DNA from: Methanococcoides alaskense
GTDB taxonomy: Archaea > Halobacteriota > Methanosarcinia > Methanosarcinales > Methanosarcinaceae
Length of the DNA stretch: 64,000 nt
Reading direction: 5' to 3'
NCBI RefSeq assembly: GCF_027594145.1
Contig: NZ_JAQFFK010000003.1
Location: 310,001-374,000, forward strand
Shown here one piece after another: positions 18,159 to 26,076 of the stretch. The translations under genes were made by a program, and so were the position numbers. The notes under the pieces are model-generated. The model did no database searches, was not told the DNA's origin, and was given only the letters and a program-made list of their open reading frames with translations. The first letter of the stretch is position 1. Each line of letters begins with the position of its first letter.

Positions 18159-19079
18159 ATGATCATATTTTCAGGTGGAACCGGTACTCCTAAGTTGCTC
18201 GATGGTCTGAGGCACATTGTTCCGGAAGATGAATTGACCGTTGTTGTGAACACTGCTGAAGACGTATGGGTGTCGGGAAACCTGATAACTCCTGACATCG
18301 ATACTATACTCTATCTCTTGTCTGGTCGGATCGATCGGGATAAATGGTGGGGTGTGAAAGATGATACTTTCCAAACCCATGGGGCTATGAAAGAACTTGG
18401 TCATGATGAAGGTATGATGATAGGTGATCTTGATCGTGCCACTCATATCATGAGGTCGGACCTATTGAGGCAGGGAATGGCTCTGTCAGGATCTATACAA
18501 GAACTCCTTTCTGTATATGGGATAAATGTAAATGTACTTCCAATGTCTGATGATCCTGTGCATACCATGGTGGAAACACCTTCTGGTAATATCCATTTCC
18601 AGGAATTTTGGGTGAAACGGCACGGTGAGCCGGAAGTTCTGTCCGTTGAACAGGAAGGTATTGAAGAGGCTTCCATATGTCCGCTGGTGCTTGAAGCGCT
18701 TGAGGGAGATGATGAGGTTCTCATAGGCCCAAGCAACCCTATTACAAGCATAGGTCCAATCATTTCCCTTCCGGGTATGGCCAAGATCCTCCGTAAGAAA
18801 AAAGTTGTTGCTGTAAGTCCTATCATTGGGGATGAAGCAGTTAGCGGTCCGGCTGGTAAGTTTATGAATGCTCGTGGGTTTGATGTATCCTCAAGGGGTG
18901 TTGCCGAGTGTTATGGTAAATTTCTTGATGTCCTTGTACTCGATAATCGTGATACTGCTTCCCCTGATCAATTTCAAAATCTAGGGGTGGATGTAGTTTT
19001 TACAAATACGCTCATGAGATCTCCTGAAATAAGTAAAGAACTATCAAAAGAGATCCTGTCCATTTTTGCAAACATGTAA
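18159..19079 (+). CDS. cofD: 2-phospho-L-lactate transferase (F420 biosynthesis)
   Basis: 306 residues from ATG 18159. MIIFSGGTGTPKLLDGL is the CofD N-terminus binding the guanosine moiety. NTAEDVWVSGNLITPDIDT and IGPSNPITSIGPIISLPG are other family blocks. Transfers the phospholactyl moiety to Fo, forming F420-0. A TATA-like sequence (ttatattatat) overlaps the start, suggesting a very short leader. Part of this gene has been duplicated downstream and decayed (see 19780-20169). Confidence 0.95.
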   Translation: MIIFSGGTGTPKLLDGLRHIVPEDELTVVVNTAEDVWVSGNLITPDIDTILYLLSGRIDRDKWWGVKDDTFQTHGAMKELGHDEGMMIGDLDRATHIMRSDLLRQGMALSGSIQELLSVYGINVNVLPMSDDPVHTMVETPSGNIHFQEFWVKRHGEPEVLSVEQEGIEEASICPLVLEALEGDDEVLIGPSNPITSIGPIISLPGMAKILRKKKVVAVSPIIGDEAVSGPAGKFMNARGFDVSSRGVAECYGKFLDVLVLDNRDTASPDQFQNLGVDVVFTNTLMRSPEISKELSKEILSIFANM

Positions 19080-19155
19080 GTTGAAAATATGTTATTTTCA
19101 ATTTAAATAATTGTTAAAAAAAGTATCAATAAGATGTTTGTTAGATGAAAATGAT

Positions 19156-19250
19156 ATGAGCGGGTTGGGGAGTGGGGGGTACTTGAAAAGAATTAGTTTC
19201 CCGCTCATCTAATTGCAAGAACTCCTTACTTGTATATACACATTACGCCC
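19156..19250. ncRNA. Conserved hairpin element, copy A (candidate RNA)
   Basis: Inverted repeat ATGAGCGGG (19156-19164) / CCCGCTCAT (19200-19208) enclosing a G-rich 5' arm (ggggagtgggggg) and an A-rich loop. It is followed by attgcaagaact and a tgtatataca palindrome. The ~95 bp are almost identical to copy B, though neighbouring sequence has diverged strongly. RNA gene, regulatory terminator or recombination site are all possible. Confidence 0.4.
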
Positions 19251-19329
19251 TAAATCCTGAAATCTCGATGAATTTTCATCATATCAATAAATTTAGTTAA
19301 GAAGTTACGTCCTTATTTTTCTCAATAAT

Positions 19330-19500
19330 GACCTTGTCCTCAATTCGATCAGATTCATTCGAACTGATGTAATACTGGTGCATGCTGGATGGTGTGTGTT
19401 CCTGGGATCAGTTTGAATAAAATGACTCTTGCAATACTTATAAAGATATCCATACTGTTGATGATCCTGAATGTCCTCTCTGTTCCCTAAGGTTATATGG
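19330..19500 (-). pseudogene. Decayed ABC-permease 3' remnant, copy A
   Basis: DNA similar to the 3' part of the permease fragment at 20430-20820 (shared stretch ataaagatatccatactgtt), but with stops and indels in all frames. No product is expected. Confidence 0.6.
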
Positions 19501-19779
19501 GGAATTTATGGTGTCTCAAGTATGAATGTCCTATGTATTGTGGGTGTCATGGTAACCATTGACATCGATATGCCTATTTTCCTATCTTTTCCATAATTAA
19601 TATGTTCAATGTTTACAACATCAAAAGAAGTTATATGATGTGTGTGTTCCAGCATTGTGTCATTGGATATTGTTTCAATGGTTACGGTCTGTGCTATTTC
19701 CGGATTTGTTTTGCGCCCTTATCCATCATGTCTCACGTCCCTGATCTCATCTGCGATTTCCTGGGTCGTAAAATTGTTG

Positions 19780-20169
19780 TGCTGTCCTAGTGGATGGGTG
19801 TGGGTGCCGGCATGGTCGGTGGGATGTGATAGACGATATTTTCCAGATGCTGGGGCTATGGCGTAATCTGGTCATAATGAATGTATAATGATGTTTGATT
19901 CTGTTCGTCCCAATCTTGTCATGAGGTTGGATCTGCTGAAACAGGGCAGATTCCTGTCAGTTCTATACAAGAACAGCATTATGTATATGAAATAATTGTA
20001 ACTGTGCTGTTCGTTGTTTTGATGCATTTTCAAGATACAATTTTACTCTATGGTATTGATACTGCCTCCTCTGTGCAGTTTCAATCCTATTGGTATCGTC
20101 TTTAAAAATGTGCTTATGGGATCTTCCAAGACCTATCAAAAGATATCTATCTATTTTTGAGAACATGTA
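19780..20169 (+). pseudogene. Decayed partial copy of cofD
   Basis: Blocks align with cofD in order. 19790-19880 resembles 18262-18420 with gaps (tggtgggatgtgatagacga against tggtggggtgtgaaagatga). 19916-20000 matches 18450-18535 (shared tctatacaagaac). 20050-20169 matches 18950-19079, including the shared end aacatgtaag. The middle is deleted and frameshifts are numerous. Non-functional. Confidence 0.8.
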
Positions 20170-20600
20170 AGTTAAAAATATGCTATTTTCAATTTAATCA
20201 ATTGTTAAAAAAAAGCATCAATAAGATGTTTTTTGAATGAAGGTGGTATGAGCGGGTTGGGGAGTGGGGGGTACTTGAAAAGAATTAGTTTCCCGCTCAT
20301 CTAATTGCAAGAACTACTTACCTGTATATACAGGTTACGCCTTAAAACCCGAAATTTTACTAAATTTTCAGCAAAATTATAAATTTAATAACAATGTTAC
20401 GCCATATTTTGCAAAAGATAACTTCGTTCTCAATTTGATGAAATCGCTTCAACCGGATCTAATCCTGCTGCACGTTGAGCAGGGTAGACTCCTGCGATCA
20501 GGTTAAGTAAAAAAACTCCTGCAATAGTTATAAAGATATCCATACTGTTGATTATCACGGGGATCCTCTCTATTCCATATAAATCCGCAGGGACGCTATA
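20158..20600. repeat. Segmental duplication, copy B
   Basis: Second copy of the cofD-end / hairpin / permease-end unit described at 19068-19500, in direct orientation. Confidence 0.8.
20248..20342. ncRNA. Conserved hairpin element, copy B (candidate RNA)
   Basis: Inverted repeat 20248-20256 / 20292-20300. The 53-bp hairpin is identical to copy A. In the following 40 bp only a few positions differ. One of these turns tatatacaca into tatatacagg, making a small palindrome cctgtatatacagg in this copy. Confidence 0.4.
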
Positions 20601-20820
20601 ACTTCCTATCATCAGGGCTATTTGTAAAAGCTGGACCTCCAGTGTAAGATCCTCGATCGTTATTGAAGAAGCTACTGTTATATCACAGGACTCAATGTCA
20701 TAAATATTGTTAGTAAATATAGGATCGTTATGGTCCTTCCACACTTCATGGCATTTCCTCTTCGTACTCAATAAAAATGTGCTCTTAATCATATTTATAA
20801 AGTATCCATGTAATTTTTTA
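20430..20820 (-). pseudogene. ABC transporter permease (FtsX/MacB-like) C-terminal fragment
   Basis: A 120-codon open frame ends with GVYPAQRAAGLDPVEAISSN, the classic C-terminus of MacB/FtsX-type permeases. It is preceded by one recognisable hydrophobic helix (ITIAGVFLLNLIAG). The rest of the ~400-residue protein is missing and the N-terminal part does not look native. Probably a remnant. Confidence 0.75.
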
Positions 20821-20995
20821 TACTATTTTGGGATGGGCATGGCGGTCTCAAAAAAACTGTAAATTTTAATCACCTCATTTTCAATTATATTAGGTTTGCA
20901 GAAAAATCAATATCGGATAGCTTCAAATGAATTCGTAGTTTAAGGTATGGCTATATAGGAACGGATCATTTCTGTTATATAGGAGATATATTACA

Positions 20996-21805
20996 ATGAC
21001 ACGATATACAAGAATGGGTATTCTCGTACTGATAACAATTGTTGCAGTCACGGTGGCAGCATTTTCTATGGGTTGCACGGATACCGGCACCATCGATGAA
21101 ACTCTGAATGTTGATGATACGGTTGCTTCAGGAACTGTCTTTTCTGAAGAAGCGAACAGCAGTGAGATCTCTCTTAAGGTGGGTGACAGTATAGTTCTGA
21201 AGCTCAATGAGAATCCTTCAACAGGCTATTCGTGGGACCTTTCTCTTCCCGAAGGTATTGTTCTGGTAAAAGATGAGTTCGTAGGTCCGGATGAACCTAT
21301 GCCAGGTGCTGGCGGTGTGCACGAATGGACACTTGAAGCTGTATCTGAGGGAAATTATCAGATAAATGCTATTTACAAGAGATCCTGGGAAAATGTGACC
21401 GGTGAAGAGGATACGTTCAGTATGGATGTGGTCGTTCTGGCTGATATGCTTGCATCCGATGACAATGATATGGAATATGTCGTTGGTACTGCTATTGTGG
21501 ATGATGTTCAAATAATGGTCATGGAGTCATTCCCTCTTCAGATCAGTGTAACAGTAATTGGGAATCTGCCCGATGGCTGTACTACCATTGATGAGGAGAA
21601 CATTGAGGTTGTTAATACTGGAAATGGTTTTGATATTGCATTGAAGACCAAAAGACCAAAGGACTTAGCATGTACTCAGGCACTTGTTCCTTTTGAAGTG
21701 AACATTCCACTGGATGTATATGGGCTTGAAAAGGGAGTTTATACAGTAGATGTGAACGGTGTTACTGATACATTCGAGTTCACCGTTGACAATGTGATGG
21801 AATGA
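20996..21805 (+). CDS. Lipoprotein with chagasin-type (I42) protease-inhibitor domain
   Basis: 269 residues. A signal peptide (ILVLITIVAVTVAAFSMGC) carries a lipobox-like Cys27, so it is probably membrane anchored outside the cell. Residues ~55-150 match the chagasin/I42 inhibitor family. NPSTGYSWDL is the NPTTGY loop, and GAGGVHEWTLEA and YKRSWEN correspond to the other two loops inserted in the cysteine-protease cleft. The C-terminal ~110 residues form an uncharacterised beta-rich domain. It stands alone after the decayed zone. Confidence 0.88.
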   Translation: MTRYTRMGILVLITIVAVTVAAFSMGCTDTGTIDETLNVDDTVASGTVFSEEANSSEISLKVGDSIVLKLNENPSTGYSWDLSLPEGIVLVKDEFVGPDEPMPGAGGVHEWTLEAVSEGNYQINAIYKRSWENVTGEEDTFSMDVVVLADMLASDDNDMEYVVGTAIVDDVQIMVMESFPLQISVTVIGNLPDGCTTIDEENIEVVNTGNGFDIALKTKRPKDLACTQALVPFEVNIPLDVYGLEKGVYTVDVNGVTDTFEFTVDNVME

Positions 21806-21828
21806 GGTTCTTAAGAACCTCTTTTAAT
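21803..21828 (+). terminator. Palindromic terminator after chagasin gene
   Basis: GAGGTTCTTAAGAACCTC is a perfect 18-bp palindrome starting at the stop codon and followed by TTTT, then an AT-rich stretch. Confidence 0.65.
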
Positions 21829-22260
21829 TCATATTTTCTTTATTCCCTTCTTCCTCTTCCGGGAACATTCCAAGACGCACTCTTATGAAGTTGTACCTTT
21901 CCTGTACGATGTCTATGCCACAACAGCTTTCCACGCCTTCGAATCCTGGTGAGGAATTCGCTTCACATACCTTGAAGTGTTCTCCATCGAAAAGCAGGTC
22001 AATTCCTGCAATTTCAAGACCGAAAACACTTGCAGTTTCGGTAGCCAGCCATTCTATCTCAGGTGTCATTTCAAAGGACCTAGCCAATCCTCCTCTTGAG
22101 AAATTAGTTTTGAAATCTCCTTCCTTTGCTACCCTTTCCATGCAGGCTACGGACTACACGTAATGCATCATCATGATTTGTTGTTGTGTATCCTATTGTA
22201 TGACCTGCCGTGAGTTCAGGAAAAAGAGCTGTCGTGAATCCGGTTGAGCTATCTCAAAAT
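21824..22260 (-). pseudogene. RimK-like ATP-grasp ligase, C-terminal remnant
   Basis: The frame 21824-22141 encodes 105 residues of the C-terminal ATP-grasp domain of a RimK/MptN-type ligase: RVAKEGDFKTNFSRGG, EIAGIDLLFDG, CEANSSPGFEGVE (metal and ATP sites). The N-terminal ~190 residues are absent. Reading upstream in the same frame hits TAG after seven codons, with no similarity beyond. In another frame 22140-22250 encodes a coding-like stretch (TTALFPELTAGHTIGYTTTN) I could not assign. Probably a truncated gene joined to unrelated debris. Confidence 0.7.
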
Positions 22261-22320
22261 ATAAAAATTTTAAAAAAATATTAAGAAGTCAATGGTACAT
22301 TCCGGATATGGAATGAACAC

Positions 22321-22515
22321 TTATTCTTCTTCAGAAGGTGTCTCGATCTCAACTATCTCGGCATCCATTGCATTGTTCTTGACAGACTTTATGCCATTCA
22401 TACAGCCTGCTTTGGTCGCATAGCCCTGACCTGTTGCTACGATCTCTCCATTCTTTGCTTTGAGTCTGAACCTGTATTTTCCACCCTTGTCAGTATATAC
22501 TTCAAATTTTGGCAT
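22321..22515 (-). CDS. DUF1508/YegP-like small protein
   Basis: 64 residues, a single DUF1508 module: FEVYTDKGGKYRFRLKAKNG then GYATKAGCMNGIKSVKNNA. This short beta-beta-alpha domain is found in bacteria and methanogens and its role is unclear. Well-placed start with GGGGGAG upstream. Confidence 0.88.
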   Translation of the reverse strand: MPKFEVYTDKGGKYRFRLKAKNGEIVATGQGYATKAGCMNGIKSVKNNAMDAEIVEIETPSEEE

Positions 22516-22735
22516 ATTCTCCCCCTTTTCATTAAAACGATCTATACAATGTGTTACACATCAGCAAAACGCTGATACATTACTCCCATTAAATTCTTGT
22601 GCGGTTTGACTTATATACTTTTCGTCCAGAAAAGTTGTGGGCCAAAAATAAGTAAAAACATCGTTTCTTCTTTTTCTTAAACCCGAAAATGAACGTTATC
22701 AGAAACTAATTGTAGCTATAAGTTCAATACCTCTT

Positions 22736-23566
22736 ATGGGAAAACTCAGGGATGTGGCTGTACAAACCATTAGAAGATGGAACGCTGACGATGGTACCTC
22801 TTTCAGTGCAGCACTCTCATTTTATTTAATACTCAGTCTTCCTTCCTTACTTTTATTTTCATTATCCCTGGGGGGAATGTTCTTGAAAGTGGAACGACTT
22901 CAGGCAACAATTATCGATTACGTTTCACCTTTTGCAGATGAAGAAATTATAAATTCATTAAACCTGCTCTTCCATCAATTACCGGAAACGAGTTCCCTGA
23001 CCTTTGGATTGATAATCAGTTTTTTACTTTTCCTTTGGAGTGCTGGCAACATCTTCTTACAGTTCCAGAAAACGATCGATCATATGTGGGGAGTTTTGGA
23101 TTCTAAAAAAGGATGGGGTCACAGACTGTTCAAGAAACGTATCTCTTCATTCGTTGCGGTTTTTATCTTTAGTTTGTTGCTGATAATAAGCATTCTTGCA
23201 GAGATATTTTTAGTAGTGATCTCAAACATGCTCACTATCATTCATCCGTTGCCTTTGGAGCTGATGCAATATGTTTCTTCTATCGCAACCTTCTTCTTAC
23301 TTATATTCTTTTTTATTTATCTTTATATGGCCCTTCCTGATAAGAAGGTCAAAATTAAGTATGTTGGCATAGGTTCATTTTTGACTGTCCTTTTCATCAC
23401 CCTTGGCAAACATCTCTTTAGCTTATATATTTCATATAGTAATTTTACAACTGTTTATACAAAAATTGGTGCTTTTCTCGCGATCTTTTTGTGGCTGTAT
23501 TACTCTTCCATTATCGTAACCCTAATGGCCGAATTTATCAAAATTTACTCAGATAGTGAACAATAA
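22736..23566 (+). CDS. YihY/BrkB family membrane protein
   Basis: 276 residues with six hydrophobic helices. Early motif DDGTSFSAALSFYLILSLPSLL, a central WSAGNIFLQFQKTIDHMWGV block and a late GAFLAIFLWLYYSSIIVTLMAEF match the YihY/BrkB (virulence-factor BrkB) family, whose transported substrate is not established. No partner genes. Confidence 0.9.
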   Translation: MGKLRDVAVQTIRRWNADDGTSFSAALSFYLILSLPSLLLFSLSLGGMFLKVERLQATIIDYVSPFADEEIINSLNLLFHQLPETSSLTFGLIISFLLFLWSAGNIFLQFQKTIDHMWGVLDSKKGWGHRLFKKRISSFVAVFIFSLLLIISILAEIFLVVISNMLTIIHPLPLELMQYVSSIATFFLLIFFFIYLYMALPDKKVKIKYVGIGSFLTVLFITLGKHLFSLYISYSNFTTVYTKIGAFLAIFLWLYYSSIIVTLMAEFIKIYSDSEQ

Positions 23567-23714
23567 ATTGTGTAGCCTACAAATCTCACCAAGCTCTTAA
23601 CCTTCCTTTTAATTGGTCAAACTTAGATTAAATACTAAATTCAAAAAAACGTCGTTTCTTCTCTTTCTGAACTTAAGAAAAATGAAAATGATCATATACA
23701 TACTTAAAGTAGAA

Positions 23715-23832
23715 CGCCGAGGTTGGGATTCGAACCCAAGCACTCCGTTAGGAGAAACAGGTCTCGAGCCTGCCGCGTTTAGACTCCGCGGCATAAATAC
23801 ACCGTTGGATTAGTCCGCTCTGCCACCTCGGC
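23715..23832 (-). tRNA. tRNA-Ser (anticodon CGA) with apparent 32-nt non-canonical intron
   Basis: Class II tRNA on the minus strand. Acceptor GCCGAGG/CCTCGGC with G73 (serine discriminator), T-arm TTGGG-TTCGAAT-CCCAA, variable arm CTCC...GGAG, anticodon arm GCAGG-CTCGAGA-CCTGT (anticodon CGA). The D-arm and anticodon stem are separated by extra sequence. Removing 32 nt (777-808 of the 23,xxx range) restores a D-stem (GCA...TGC) and a normal serine tRNA. That puts the intron between positions 23 and 24 rather than at 37/38. No CCA is encoded. Confidence 0.85.
23777..23808 (-). other. Candidate intron in tRNA-Ser(CGA)
   Basis: 32 nt. The intron's AGTC can pair with GACT of the D-loop exon. 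A GCCGCG / CGCGGC helix spans intron and 3' exon. These are features compatible with a relaxed bulge-helix-bulge splice site. Confidence 0.65.
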
Positions 23833-23882
23833 ACTGTTCTGTTTGATAGTTTTAATTGAATATATAAGTGTCGAAAAAGATA

Positions 23883-25112
23883 TCAAAAATCGAAAAGGGA
23901 ACTCTGGGCTTTTGTTTGATTTTGTTGTTGTGGTTCCGCTTCCTCGTCCTTTGAAACTGGCAGTTCTATGTGGCCGTATTCTCCGCCGCCGCCAGGGCGA
24001 ATTATCACTTCACCGTTCCTGAATGCCATTATGGCATCGACTATTCTTTGGTCTACTATGCCAAGCTGCTCGGGATTGCTATCAAGAAGGACTCCGACCT
24101 CGTTGCCGAATCTTTCGATAAGGGCTGTCCATGCCGAAGTCACACCTTTTGTGGTGATGCTGGCATGTCCGAGTGCCATCATTATTATCTCGGCAAGGGG
24201 AGCAAGGTGTATGTAATCAGGGCGATGGTCGGGGTGTTGTGGCTGTTCCAGGTCTGCAAGTTCGTTCACTCTGTCCTTAACTCCCTTCTTGATCTGTCCT
24301 CTGCATTCAGGACATCTCCAGTTCTGCCTTATGCATTCCTCATTGGTATAATGGGTGTAACACTTGATGCACGCGGATTCGTTATATTTTCCTTCTCCCG
24401 GGAAGAATCCCACGTTCAGGGTTGCTTTGTAGCCTTCCTTGCGTAGTATTGCTTTTTCAAGTCCTTCAAAATCGATGCTCGGGACATTGAATCTTGTGAA
24501 TTCGCGTGCGAGCTTGTTGGACCAGGGGGAATGTGCATCGGAGTTCGTGAGGAAGGTAAGTCTGTGCAGCTCACTTATGCGGTCTGCATAATCGCTGTCT
24601 GCACTTAATCCGAGCTCGAGGAAAGATATGTAGTCAGTCATGTCCCCATAGCAGCTCTCAAGGGAATCATGATATGCATAAAGAGCTGTCCAGGGTGTGA
24701 ATGCATGGCAGGGGCCAATAAGGGCACCCACGTCCTTTGCTATCTGTGCTATCTCACAGCCGTCAAGGCGCACCGTGGGACGGCCATCAACTGCGAGGTT
24801 TCCATATTTCGACATGGCCTCTGCCAGTTCCTCAGCTTTGGATATCGATGGCAGGATCAAAAGGTGATGTACTCGGTCCTTATCCTCGATCTCAGTCGTG
24901 GGGATGAAATGAGTATCATTGATAATAATAGTCTCATTATCCGTAGCGGCTAGTTTAATTTCCTCAAGCCATTTTGGATGAATGCAGTCTCCGGTAGCAA
25001 CAAGGTCAATTCCTTTTTTCCTTGCTTCAATAGAAATTGTTGACAGCTCCATATTCTTGGAGCATGCCATGGAATATTTTGAATGAAGGTGAAGATCAGC
25101 ATTGATCTGCAT
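23883..25112 (-). CDS. Endonuclease Q (PHP-domain DNA repair nuclease) with PIP box
   Basis: 409 residues. Starts with the PHP motif ADLHLHSKYSMACSKN; further metal ligands in GDCIHPKW, GPCHAFTPW and TNSDAHSP. A zinc-binding region follows (CIKCYTHY...CPECRG near 245-270), then a helix-hairpin-like C-terminal domain. EndoQ enzymes nick DNA 5' of deaminated bases. The last residues QSSLFDF fit a PCNA-interacting (PIP) box QxxLxxF. Immediately downstream of the PAC2 gene. Confidence 0.9.
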   Translation of the reverse strand: MQINADLHLHSKYSMACSKNMELSTISIEARKKGIDLVATGDCIHPKWLEEIKLAATDNETIIINDTHFIPTTEIEDKDRVHHLLILPSISKAEELAEAMSKYGNLAVDGRPTVRLDGCEIAQIAKDVGALIGPCHAFTPWTALYAYHDSLESCYGDMTDYISFLELGLSADSDYADRISELHRLTFLTNSDAHSPWSNKLAREFTRFNVPSIDFEGLEKAILRKEGYKATLNVGFFPGEGKYNESACIKCYTHYTNEECIRQNWRCPECRGQIKKGVKDRVNELADLEQPQHPDHRPDYIHLAPLAEIIMMALGHASITTKGVTSAWTALIERFGNEVGVLLDSNPEQLGIVDQRIVDAIMAFRNGEVIIRPGGGGEYGHIELPVSKDEEAEPQQQNQTKAQSSLFDF

Positions 25113-25121
25113 CAGATCATC

Positions 25122-25907
25122 TTACCCTATGTACCTTAGATCTTCATCTGTGGCAGTGTCTCTCAACATTTCCGGTTGCTGCTGCTGTTGCTGTTGTTTT
25201 GCTTCCATCAGGTTTGCAACGATTTTTTCCATATCCTTAGCTCTTTCTTCGAGTTCGCTGACATCTACTTCGATGTTCAGTATCTTACTAAGTAATGCGA
25301 GGAGTGCCTGTGCACTCTTAGGATCTACAAGGTATCCTGAAGTAAGTCCCATCAAGCATGCTGCCTTGATGTTCTTGAACATGCTGAGTCCGAGCAAAAG
25401 TCCGGAAGCGCCAACGATACCTCCTCCGGGTTCGTTTGGTTTGAATGTGACCTCATACTCTTTGAGTTCTGTCACCATATCAAGATCATTGGAAGCGCCC
25501 ATGACCTCATCAGTATGTGTCAATTGACCTGTGGGGTAGCCGCCAAGGGTGAATATCCTCTTCACTCCGAGTTCTTCAGCAATGTCAATGTAAATTGTAC
25601 CTAGCTCGTAATGTCCTTCTGTGCTAGTGCTTTGATGATCGCCTGCAAGAAGTACTATGTCATTTCCGTTAGCTTTGCAAACGTATATCTCGTTATTGAC
25701 GAGTTTGACAGTACTCTCTTCGTTCACCATTACCTGTGGTGGAAAATGGGGGGAATATATCTCAAATACCTTTTCAGCATCGAGCTTTTCAATAAGGTGG
25801 TCAACAACAAGTTTACCTACATGCCCGACTCCGGGGAGTCCTACAAGAAGTGTGGCATTCTCCAGTTGGATGTCTTCCTTAAGGCGAATTACGGTTGTTT
25901 CACGCAT
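25122..25907 (-). CDS. PAC2-family proteasome-assembly chaperone homologue
   Basis: 261 residues from ATG 25907. LVGLPGVGHVGKLVVDHL (residues ~17-34), LAGDHQSTSTEGHYE and FTLGGYPTGQ are PAC2 family motifs; archaeal members include the PbaA/PbaB proteasome assembly chaperones. The C-terminus carries a glutamine tract (seven Gln near residue 242) encoded by cag/caa repeats. Its start overlaps the nop10 stop by 8 bp. Conserved neighbourhood with translation genes. Confidence 0.88.
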   Translation of the reverse strand: MRETTVIRLKEDIQLENATLLVGLPGVGHVGKLVVDHLIEKLDAEKVFEIYSPHFPPQVMVNEESTVKLVNNEIYVCKANGNDIVLLAGDHQSTSTEGHYELGTIYIDIAEELGVKRIFTLGGYPTGQLTHTDEVMGASNDLDMVTELKEYEVTFKPNEPGGGIVGASGLLLGLSMFKNIKAACLMGLTSGYLVDPKSAQALLALLSKILNIEVDVSELEERAKDMEKIVANLMEAKQQQQQQQPEMLRDTATDEDLRYIG

Positions 25908-26070
25908 GTTCCATCTCCTTCTTTTTAGAGATTCGTCTATATTTCCCATAAGGATCAAGTGGAGAAAATCGTGCCGGAAGGGGATTGCCTGAGCTCTCAC
26001 CACATTCCGGACAGTTGTCTTTCAGCGTATAAATATTGCATTGGGGGCATCTTCGAAGCTTATTTCCCAA
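25900..26070 (-). CDS. nop10: Nop10, H/ACA ribonucleoprotein subunit
   Basis: 56 residues, found by hand translation. The TTG start (26068-26070) gives GNKLRRCPQCNIYTL, then DNCPECGESSGNP, LPARFSPLDPYGKYRR. The four cysteines of the zinc ribbon (C8, C11, C20, C23) and the PxRFSPxDxYGKYR tail are Nop10 hallmarks. Acts with Cbf5, Gar1 and L7Ae in rRNA pseudouridylation. No in-frame ATG exists near the start. It sits 6 bp after the aIF2-alpha stop and overlaps the PAC2 start. Confidence 0.93.
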   Translation of the reverse strand: MGNKLRRCPQCNIYTLKDNCPECGESSGNPLPARFSPLDPYGKYRRISKKKEMEHA

Positions 26071-26076
26071 TGAAAA

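Larger units (their letters stand above)
19068..19500. repeat. Segmental duplication, copy A
   Basis: Begins in the cofD 3' end. Includes the hairpin element and a decayed piece of a minus-strand ABC permease. It aligns, about 1092 bp away, with 20158-20600. Identity is uneven: near perfect over the hairpin, poor further out. Confidence 0.8.

Noticed and set aside
19642-19866. Short open frames in the decayed cofD copy region
   Set aside because: Composition and alignment show them to be debris of duplicated genes, not independent proteins.
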